Shown piece after piece: positions 1-5,258 of a stretch of DNA of 12,792 nucleotides; position 1 is the first letter of the stretch; every line of letters starts with the position of its first letter. The DNA is from Gammaproteobacteria bacterium. Lineage in GTDB: Bacteria > Pseudomonadota > Gammaproteobacteria > Steroidobacterales > Steroidobacteraceae. The position numbers and the translations under genes were made by a program. The notes beneath the pieces are model-generated. The model worked only from the letters and a program-made list of their open reading frames with translations. It made no database searches and was not told the origin of the DNA. The stretch lies in NCBI GenBank assembly GCA_030040525.1, contig JASHTN010000438.1, positions 1 through 12,792 on the forward strand, read 5' to 3'.

Positions 1-1
1 C

Positions 2-322
2 GGTGGGCTGTCACGCACGGGCACCGGACACGCTATCGAGGGCAACGGTGTCAGTGCCATCGAAGGTAACGGTGGGCTGTCGCGCACGGGCACCGGACGC
101 GCTATCGAGGGCAACGGTGTCAGTGCCATCGAGGGTAACGGTGGGCTGTCACGCACGGGAACCGGACGCGCTATCGAGGGCAACGGTGTCAGTGCCATCG
201 AAGGTAACGGTGGGCTGTCACGCACGGGCACCGGACACGCTATCGAGGGCAACGGTGTCAGTGCCATCGAAGGTAACGGTGGGTTGTCACGCACAGGCAC
301 TGGTCGTGCCATCGAAGGTAAC
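2..322 (+). repeat. 69-bp tandem repeat, four full units and one 45-bp unit
   Basis: Units begin at 2, 71, 140, 209 and 278 with GGTGGGYTGTC, so the period is exactly 69 bp. Each unit is a 45-bp and a 24-bp subunit that end in related 15-mers (GCTATCGAGGGCAAC and GCCATCGAAGGTAAC). The last unit (278-322) is 45 bp and ends with the 24-bp subunit's version of that 15-mer. This is what an in-frame 24-bp deletion by pairing between the two subunits would leave. All lengths are multiples of three, so copy-number change would keep the reading frame. The array continues beyond the left edge. Confidence 0.93.
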
Positions 323-418
323 GGTAGCCTCTCTACGACGCCGGGCGTTTCTCATCCGGCCGGGGCGTGCGGTGCAGCGATGGACGCGGAAGACTGCATC
401 TACCAAATGCTCAGATAA
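2..418 (+). CDS. C-terminal part of a glycine-rich 23-residue tandem-repeat protein (5' end outside the window)
   Basis: The frame beginning at base 2 is open from the window edge to a TAA at 416-418, giving 138 residues. It holds four full 23-residue units (GGLSRTGTGHAIEGN followed by GVSAIEGN) and one shortened 15-residue unit. A unique tail follows, starting GSLSTTPGVSHPAG and ending in YQMLR, with cysteines at 368-370 and 395-397. The frame was chosen because differences between units are almost all silent here (TCA/TCG, GGC/GGA, ACC/ACT, CTG/TTG, ACG/ACA, GAA/GAG, GCT/GCC). Only one codon changes the residue (His/Arg). In the frame starting at base 3, several of the same changes alter the residue. 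A strong terminator lies 25 bp after the stop. I do not recognise the family. The Gly/Asn-rich short period suggests a beta-structured or extended, possibly surface, protein, but no signal peptide or domain is visible in this fragment. Function is unknown. Confidence 0.72.
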   Translation, partial: GGLSRTGTGHAIEGNGVSAIEGNGGLSRTGTGRAIEGNGVSAIEGNGGLSRTGTGRAIEGNGVSAIEGNGGLSRTGTGHAIEGNGVSAIEGNGGLSRTGTGRAIEGNGSLSTTPGVSHPAGACGAAMDAEDCIYQMLR

Positions 419-442
419 GCGCACCGAGTCTATTTAGATCCT

Positions 443-484
443 AAAGAGCGCCGGCGGACGTCCACGCCGGCGCTTTTTGCTTTT
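443..484 (+). terminator. Rho-independent terminator of the repeat-protein gene
   Basis: A perfect 10-bp stem pairs AGCGCCGGCG (447-456) with CGCCGGCGCT (465-474) around an 8-base loop. Five T's (474-478) follow, then GC and four more T's (481-484). A's at 443-445 could pair with the T run, so it may also act on the opposite strand. It lies 25 bp after the stop of the repeat protein, which supports that stop and isolates the next operon. Confidence 0.9.
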
Positions 485-512
485 GGGGCGACTGCTCGGC
501 TAGGCCAAAGAA

Positions 513-542
513 TTCAGAGTCGTCAAGGTTTCGCCGTATATT
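513..542 (+). promoter_or_regulatory. Weak candidate sigma-70 promoter for the DUF6502 pair
   Basis: The 199-bp gap after the terminator (485-683) shows no convincing gene. It contains TTCAGA (513-518, four of six matches to TTGACA) and TATATT (537-542, five of six to TATAAT) with an 18-base spacer. A start point near 549 would leave a leader of about 135 bases before the first DUF6502 gene. Such matches occur by chance in AT-richer DNA, so this is only a candidate. Confidence 0.2.
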
Positions 543-683
543 TGAACGGTTACCCTCAAATTCCCGCTGTACGAACGCATCTCCCCGCGTCAGGATTCTC
601 GGATGCCGCGACTTTGTCCGCGTTCGCGCACTCCGAAGCGACAAGAAGAACACCCTGGTCGACGGAGACGGACGCCCAAGTAG

Positions 684-1541
684 ATGACTGGCATTCGAAT
701 ACCTCATGCGTTCGAGCAAAAGAATGCGTTGTTGTCTGTGCGGGGCGCGTCTCTGCTGCAGCAATTCCTTGTAGAACTCGCTCTCACACTTCTCCCCCGA
801 GGAATGACGCCAAAACGGTTTGGTGAATTGGCTCGGTACGCGTTTGTCCAAGCGGCAGCCGATCTGTCGAGATTGCGTAATGGGAAAGTCAGCTACTCCA
901 GAGTTGCTGCCCAAACGGGGTTGAGTCGAGGCGATGTGCGACGGTTACTGGAACATGAGGTCCTGCCTTTCCGCGGGCCGGATCGTGCTCCTGTGCAGCG
1001 GGTACTAAATGGTTGGCGCACCGACCGCCAGTTCACTGACCGAAGAGGGCGCCCAAGGCCCCTCAAGAGGTACGGCGCAGGTGCTTCATTCGTGGCTCTA
1101 GCCCGAAAATTCGGAGGTGATGTCCCCCACAAAGCCCTCCTTGACGAACTGCGCCGCATGGGTGTCGTCAGCTGCGACGAAGAAGGTGTTCGACTACTGG
1201 AATCTCAGAATCTGCGTAAGCGCAACGACTTTGCCTTTCTTTCTCCAGTGCTCCCCGCATTGCTAGACGCGCTTAGGATTGCATCAGGACGCGTAGGTTC
1301 GAAGGCGTTAACGTCGATACACCGACTGACTATTCCTGCGGACACCGAAATTGACTTGGCAATCATAGGTGAACGATGTGTCTCAAGTGCCAAGTCGATG
1401 CTTGACGGACTCGGTGGTTCCCTGAGAACGCGCGTTTCGGTGCCACGAAGAAAGAGCAAACCGCCACATTTGTTTACGGTTACCGTCTTGCTTGTCGAAA
1501 ATAAAGCAGAGACACGGGAATTAGCAGGACGTAGAGAATGA
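684..1541 (+). CDS. DUF6502-like protein with a helix-turn-helix-like segment (first of an overlapping pair)
   Basis: This encodes 285 residues. An in-frame TAG sits directly before the ATG (681-683), so no earlier start exists. No strong ribosome-binding site is visible, and nearby TTG or GTG codons (732-741) remain possible starts. Recognised segments are an N-terminal helical part (24-60, LLQQFLVELALTLLPRG then FGELARYAFVQAA), a likely helix-turn-helix (about 72-90, RVAAQTGLSRGDVRRLLEH), the family core RVLNGWRTDRQFTDRRGRPR (106-125) with ASFVALARKFGGDVP (134-148) and LLDELRRMGVV (152-162), and a C-terminal part ending HLFTVTVLL (262-270). I assign it to DUF6502 from recalled family features; the biochemical role is not established. 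The fold suggests a DNA-binding regulator, which is inference. GC is lower than in downstream genes. Its stop overlaps the next start as ATGA. Confidence 0.78.
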   Translation: MTGIRIPHAFEQKNALLSVRGASLLQQFLVELALTLLPRGMTPKRFGELARYAFVQAAADLSRLRNGKVSYSRVAAQTGLSRGDVRRLLEHEVLPFRGPDRAPVQRVLNGWRTDRQFTDRRGRPRPLKRYGAGASFVALARKFGGDVPHKALLDELRRMGVVSCDEEGVRLLESQNLRKRNDFAFLSPVLPALLDALRIASGRVGSKALTSIHRLTIPADTEIDLAIIGERCVSSAKSMLDGLGGSLRTRVSVPRRKSKPPHLFTVTVLLVENKAETRELAGRRE

Positions 1542-2275
1542 CAGTTAGAGTCACCAGGCAACTCAAACGAGAGTACTCGCGTACCCTTACGGAGGTCTTT
1601 GCATTCATGATGACTGGCGGGATGTCGGTCGCAGATCTTCGGGACGCTTGCGCGGACGCACTCAGAGGGGCTTCATCTAGAGCAGATGCGAACGGCAGGA
1701 AAGAGGCCGCCGGCCTAGCAACAGTTGCGCGCGTACTTGACGAATGGCATCGCAACCGCCGTTACTTGACCGCCCACGGGACTCCGAAGCCGATACCCCT
1801 TCTGGGACGTGCACCGAGTGTGGAGGCTTTAAGTCGTGCTCGCGGCGGGACGCGGAGTGCTGCGACAGTGGCCAAGCGACTTAGGGAGTTGGGTCTAGTA
1901 GTCCCATGCGGCAGAGGCCTGTACAAGCCAACTAGCGAGTTTGCGGTCATTTCGAAAGATCACCCATTTATCCACCAAAACACAGTGCGCGCTGTGTCTG
2001 CATTTCTCGAAACTGTGCGTCAGAACATTAGGAAGACTCAAAACTCCGATCGCTTGATTGAGCGATTTGCCGAGGTGCCTGACTTGCCGCATAGGCACCT
2101 TGCTGCGTTCCGCAAATTCTCACAGACGCAGGGGGCTTTGCTATTGAGGACGATCAACGACTGGCTCGAATCAAGGCGCAAGGGGCGAAGAACAGGAAGC
2201 GCCTCCGGCCGCATAATTCACGCCGGAGTTCACATGTTTGCTTTCGCGTCCCCTAGACGCCGACGTTCCACTTGA
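1538..2275 (+). CDS. Divergent DUF6502-like paralogue lacking the helix-turn-helix (second of the pair)
   Basis: This encodes 245 residues and starts at the ATG inside the ATGA overlap with the preceding gene. AGGA at 1526-1529, 8 bases upstream, is a good ribosome-binding site, so translation is probably coupled. Residues 65-134 align with the core of the upstream protein: RVLDEWHRNRRYLTAHGTPK matches RVLNGWRTDRQFTDRRGRPR, and LRELGLVVP matches LRRMGVVSC. The C-terminal segments also correspond (HAGVHMFAF against HLFTVTVLL). The N-terminal stretch (about 26-62) is short and lacks the RVAAQTGLSRGDVRRL segment, so the protein looks like a paralogue without the putative DNA-binding helix. The C terminus is basic (RRKGRR at 213-218, RRRR near the end). 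It may partner or modulate the first protein, which is inference. It stops one base before the convergent fadD stop. Confidence 0.75.
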   Translation: MTVRVTRQLKREYSRTLTEVFAFMMTGGMSVADLRDACADALRGASSRADANGRKEAAGLATVARVLDEWHRNRRYLTAHGTPKPIPLLGRAPSVEALSRARGGTRSAATVAKRLRELGLVVPCGRGLYKPTSEFAVISKDHPFIHQNTVRAVSAFLETVRQNIRKTQNSDRLIERFAEVPDLPHRHLAAFRKFSQTQGALLLRTINDWLESRRKGRRTGSASGRIIHAGVHMFAFASPRRRRST

Positions 2276-2276
2276 A

Positions 2277-3953
2277 CTATGACCGCGCTAGCTCCTCTCT
2301 AAGTGTCTTCCTCAAAATCTTCCCCACATTCGACTTCGGCAGCTCCGTGCGGAAGTAAACATGCCGCGGGATTTTGTAAGGGAGCAGTGACTTGCGGCAG
2401 TACTCGATGATCTCCTTTTCCGTGAGGGCGGGATCCTCGCGCACCACGAACAGCGCGACCACCTCGCCGGAGTGCTCGTCGGGCTGTGCGATTGCGGCGG
2501 CCTCGAGGATGCCGGGATGCTGGGCCACCACCGCTTCTACCTCGTTGGGAAACACCTTGAACCCGGACACCAGGATCATGTCCTTCTTGCGGTCCTCGAT
2601 GTAGACGAAGCCACGCGCGTCCATGCGGCCGATGTCACCGGTGCGCAGCCAGCCGCCGGGCAGCATGACCTTCGCGGTCTCGTCCGGGCGGTTCCAGTAG
2701 CCGCGCATGACCTGCGGACCGCGCACGCAGATCTCGCCGGTCTGACCGAGCTCGAGATCGCGGCCGTCGTCGTCCTTGATCGAGATTTCAGTCGAGGAGA
2801 TCGGCAGGCCGATCGAGCCGTTGAACTGCTCCGATGGCGGGTTGATGCAGGCCGCCGGCGAGGTCTCCGTCAGGCCCCAGGCCTGCGTCAGGACACAGCC
2901 GGTGCGCTGCTTCCAGCGCTCGGCGACTACGGCCTGCACCGCCATGCCGCCGCCGAGAGTGATCCGCAGCTTGCTGAAGTCGATCCGGTCGAAGCCCGGC
3001 GCGTGCAGCATCGCGTTGAACAGCGTGTTGACGCCGCTGATGAACGTGCACGGATGCCGGATCAGGTCGGCAATCAGGGACTTCATGTCGCGCGGGTTGA
3101 TGATCAGCAGGTTGGTCCAGCCCAGGCGCGAGAACAGCAGGCAGTTACAGGTCAGGGCAAAGACGTGATACAGCGGGATCGCGGTGAGCAGCGTCGCCGG
3201 GGCATAGCTGAAATCGCCCAACGTGGCCCCGAGCCAGGCCTGCGACTGCAGCACGTTGCTGCTGACGTTGCCGTGGGACAGCATCGCGCCCTTGGCGACC
3301 CCGGTCGTGCCACCGGTGTACTGCAGGAACGCGAGGTCGTCGGAAGTCAGATTCACCGGCTGGAGCGGCAGCCGCAGGCCGCTGCCCACGGCAGCTTTGA
3401 AGGCGCTTGCCACGGCCATGTTCCAGGGCGGCACCTGCTTGCGCACGCGCCGCAAGACGTAGTTGACGATCAGCGATTTGGGGAAGCTCAGGTAGTCGCC
3501 CACCGCGGTCACCAGCACGTGCTTGAGCTGGGTGTTCGGCAACGCTCTTTCGACCACGTGCGCGAAGTTCTCGAGCACGACGATCGCGGTGGCCCCGCAG
3601 TCGGCGAGCTGGTGCTGCAGCTCCGGAGGGGTGTATAGCGGGTTGGTGTTGACGACGATGAGCCCCGCGCGCAGCGCGCCGAAGAGCGCGATCGGGTACT
3701 GGAGCGTATTGGGCAGCATGATGGCCAGGCGCTCGCCCTTGGCGAAGCCCGCGCGTTGCAGCCAGGCGGCGAAGCCGCGCGACAGCTCATCGAGCTGCCG
3801 GTAGGTCAGCTTCGCGCCCATCTGGATGAAGGCGACGCGATCGGCGTGCTGCGCGCAGGTCGTCTCGAGCAGCTCCTTCAGCGTCCGCAGGCGCGACGGA
3901 TCGATTTCCGGCGGTACCTGGGATGGGTACGACTTCAGCCAGATTTTTTCCAT
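2277..3953 (-). CDS. fadD: Long-chain-fatty-acid--CoA ligase (FadD)
   Basis: FadD activates free fatty acids with ATP and CoA to acyl-CoA, for beta-oxidation or lipid synthesis, at the inner face of the cytoplasmic membrane. The product has 558 residues (E. coli FadD has 561) and starts MEKIWLKSYP, matching the E. coli start MKKVWLNRYP. The adenylate-forming motif YTGGTTGVAKG is at 212-222, LYHVFALT at 261-268, WGLTETSP at 359-366, the FadD signature GWLRTGDIG at 434-442 with DRKKDMILVSGFKVFPNE at 454-471, and the C-terminal catalytic lysine in NVGKILRK (K545). The frame stays open upstream into tesA, but family length and the TGATG overlap with the tesA stop fix the start at 3953. GGGGGA lies 5 bases upstream. 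It is probably co-transcribed and translationally coupled with tesA. The last ~50 codons are lower in GC (53-62%) than the rest. Confidence 0.96.
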   Translation of the reverse strand: MEKIWLKSYPSQVPPEIDPSRLRTLKELLETTCAQHADRVAFIQMGAKLTYRQLDELSRGFAAWLQRAGFAKGERLAIMLPNTLQYPIALFGALRAGLIVVNTNPLYTPPELQHQLADCGATAIVVLENFAHVVERALPNTQLKHVLVTAVGDYLSFPKSLIVNYVLRRVRKQVPPWNMAVASAFKAAVGSGLRLPLQPVNLTSDDLAFLQYTGGTTGVAKGAMLSHGNVSSNVLQSQAWLGATLGDFSYAPATLLTAIPLYHVFALTCNCLLFSRLGWTNLLIINPRDMKSLIADLIRHPCTFISGVNTLFNAMLHAPGFDRIDFSKLRITLGGGMAVQAVVAERWKQRTGCVLTQAWGLTETSPAACINPPSEQFNGSIGLPISSTEISIKDDDGRDLELGQTGEICVRGPQVMRGYWNRPDETAKVMLPGGWLRTGDIGRMDARGFVYIEDRKKDMILVSGFKVFPNEVEAVVAQHPGILEAAAIAQPDEHSGEVVALFVVREDPALTEKEIIEYCRKSLLPYKIPRHVYFRTELPKSNVGKILRKTLREELARS

Positions 3954-4609
3954 CAGCGTCCCCCGGCTCGGGTGTTGTTCTTCAGGAGCGGCAGCAGGTA
4001 TTGCCAGACCGTGTCGAGGACCTGCGGCTCGCCACGCGCATTCGGGTGCAGGCCGTCCTGCTGCATGCGCGTCGCATCGAGCGCGACGCCCTCGAGCAGG
4101 AACGGCACCAGTGCCAGATGATATTGGTTTGCGAGCGCCGGGAATACGGCAGCGAACTCCTGCGTATAGCGCGGCCCGTAGTTGGGCGGGATGCGGATGC
4201 CGACGAGCAGCACGCGCGCACCGGCGGCGCGCGCGAGCTGCACCAGCTGCGCCAGATTGTCGCGGGTCGCGGCAACCGGCAGGCCGCGCAGACCGTCGTT
4301 GCCGCCGAGCTCGAGGATCATCAGCGCCGGCTGGTGCAGGCGCAACGCCCGCGGCAGCCGTGTCAGGCCGCCTGCGGTGGTCTCGCCGCTCACGCTGGCG
4401 TTGACGACCTGGTATCCGTACCCTTGGGACTGAAGTCGCTGCGCGAGCAATGCGACCCAACCTTGTTCCGGCCGAAGTCCATAAGCGGCGCTGAGGCTGT
4501 CACCGAACACCAGGATCACGCGGTCGGAAGCCACCGCGTCGTGGAGCGCGATGAACGTAACAACCAGGCCGAGCACCGCGACGCAGGCCGTTCGTGACAG
4601 CGTTCTCAA
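3953..4609 (-). CDS. tesA: Periplasmic multifunctional acyl-CoA thioesterase I / lysophospholipase L1 (TesA), TTG start
   Basis: TesA is an SGNH hydrolase that cleaves acyl thioesters and lysophospholipids in the periplasm. The product has 218 residues (E. coli precursor 208). Residues 2-27 form a signal peptide: RTLSR, a hydrophobic core CVAVLGLVVTFIAL, then AVA before SDRVILVFGDS. Family blocks are GDSLSAAYGL (35-44, nucleophile Ser38), SVSGET (72-77), LGGNDGLRG (101-109, oxyanion-hole Asn104) and QDGLHPN (184-190, catalytic Asp185 and His188). I chose the TTG at 4609 because it gives a normal signal peptide and has AGAGG nine bases upstream. An ATG at 4660 is in frame but would add 17 residues in front and deepen the overlap with ybbA. 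The stop overlaps the fadD start (TGATG). The promoter must lie inside ybbA coding sequence, because the two 5' ends overlap. Confidence 0.93.
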   Translation of the reverse strand: MRTLSRTACVAVLGLVVTFIALHDAVASDRVILVFGDSLSAAYGLRPEQGWVALLAQRLQSQGYGYQVVNASVSGETTAGGLTRLPRALRLHQPALMILELGGNDGLRGLPVAATRDNLAQLVQLARAAGARVLLVGIRIPPNYGPRYTQEFAAVFPALANQYHLALVPFLLEGVALDATRMQQDGLHPNARGEPQVLDTVWQYLLPLLKNNTRAGGR

Positions 4610-5258
4610 GGCCGAAAACCTCTGCAAGCAGGTTAGCAGTCCCGAAGGGCTGCTGACCATTGTCGCGGACGTGTCGCTCGAGATCGCGCGCGGCGAGTCG
4701 GTCGCGGTCGCCGGGCCGTCGGGGGCCGGCAAGTCGACGCTGCTCGCGCTGCTCGCCGGGCTGGACGTGCCGAGCGCCGGCCGCGTGCTGCTCGACGGCA
4801 CCGATCTTACCGGCCTCGACGAGGACGGCCGCGCACGGCTGCGGGCGCAGCGCGTCGGCTTCGTGTTCCAGTCCTTTCACCTGATCCCGGCGCTGACCGC
4901 GCTCGAGAACGTGATGCTGCCACTCGAGCTCGCGGGCAACGCCGAGGCACGTCGCGCCGCCGCTGAGACGCTCGAGCGCGTCGGCCTCAGGGAGCGGACC
5001 GCGCACTACCCGCGGCAGCTCTCCGGCGGCGAGCAGCAGCGCGTGGCGATCGCGCGCGCGTTCGTGACGCAGCCGGCGGTGCTGTTCGCGGACGAACCCA
5101 CCGGCAATCTCGACTCCGCCACGGGTGCGCGGGTCGGGGAGCTGCTGTTCGAGCTCAACGGCAATGCTCGCACGACTCTCGTGCTGGTGACGCACGACCG
5201 CGAGCTTGCGGCGCGCTGCGTGCGCACGCTGCGCATGGAAGCCGGGCGGCTGGCATGA
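4551..5258 (+). CDS. ybbA: ABC transporter ATP-binding protein YbbA (LolD/MacB-type)
   Basis: This is the ATPase that powers the YbbP permease at the inner membrane. It has 235 residues (E. coli YbbA is about 228). Motifs are Walker A GPSGAGKST (55-63), Q-loop Gln107 in FVFQSFHLIPALTALENV, signature LSGGEQQR (157-164), Walker B VLFADEPTGNLD (177-188) and the switch histidine in VTHD (His215). HLIPALTALEN and FADEPTGNLD match YbbA and relatives closely. ATG 4551 has GGAG (4543-4546) only four bases upstream. No other in-frame ATG, GTG or TTG precedes the conserved VLKAENL, so the overlap with tesA is hard to avoid. The start is divergent from tesA, as in E. coli, and the stop overlaps ybbP as ATGA. 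Structural work on the E. coli system, as I recall it, describes a YbbAP-TesA complex, which fits this neighbourhood. Confidence 0.94.
   Translation: MNVTTRPSTATQAVRDSVLKAENLCKQVSSPEGLLTIVADVSLEIARGESVAVAGPSGAGKSTLLALLAGLDVPSAGRVLLDGTDLTGLDEDGRARLRAQRVGFVFQSFHLIPALTALENVMLPLELAGNAEARRAAAETLERVGLRERTAHYPRQLSGGEQQRVAIARAFVTQPAVLFADEPTGNLDSATGARVGELLFELNGNARTTLVLVTHDRELAARCVRTLRMEAGRLA
4607..4623 (-). promoter_or_regulatory. Ribosome-binding site and TTG start of tesA
   Basis: Read on the minus strand, AGAGG (4623-4619) is followed by nine bases and TTG (4609-4607). This is the feature that favours the TTG over the upstream ATG at 4660. The site lies within codons 19-25 of ybbA on the other strand. 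Confidence 0.55.

Noticed and set aside
2..322. CRISPR array
   Set aside because: The units are contiguous 69-mers without unique spacers and are under coding constraint, so this is a coding tandem repeat.
3..437. Open frame starting at base 3 across the tandem repeats, with internal ATG-like starts
   Set aside because: Unit-to-unit differences change residues in this frame but are silent in the frame beginning at base 2. Its product is Cys/Arg/Val-rich with no recognisable order, and it would end closer to the terminator without gaining support.
542..826. 94-codon plus-strand frame before the first DUF6502 gene
   Set aside because: It overlaps the DUF6502 N terminus in another frame and has no recognisable features or ribosome-binding site.
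2472..3638. Long plus-strand open frame opposite fadD
   Set aside because: It is a shadow of fadD in GC-rich DNA: rich in Arg, Asp, His and Gln with no domain. The opposite strand carries a full FadD.
3954..4460. 169-residue N-terminal extension of FadD
   Set aside because: The extension is Arg/Ala/Pro-rich and reads antiframe through tesA. E. coli FadD length and the MEKIWLKSYP start place the beginning at 3953.
4610..4801. Upstream extension of TesA to ATG 4801
   Set aside because: The added residues are Ser/Ala/Pro-rich low-complexity read opposite the ybbA Walker A region, and they would bury the signal peptide.
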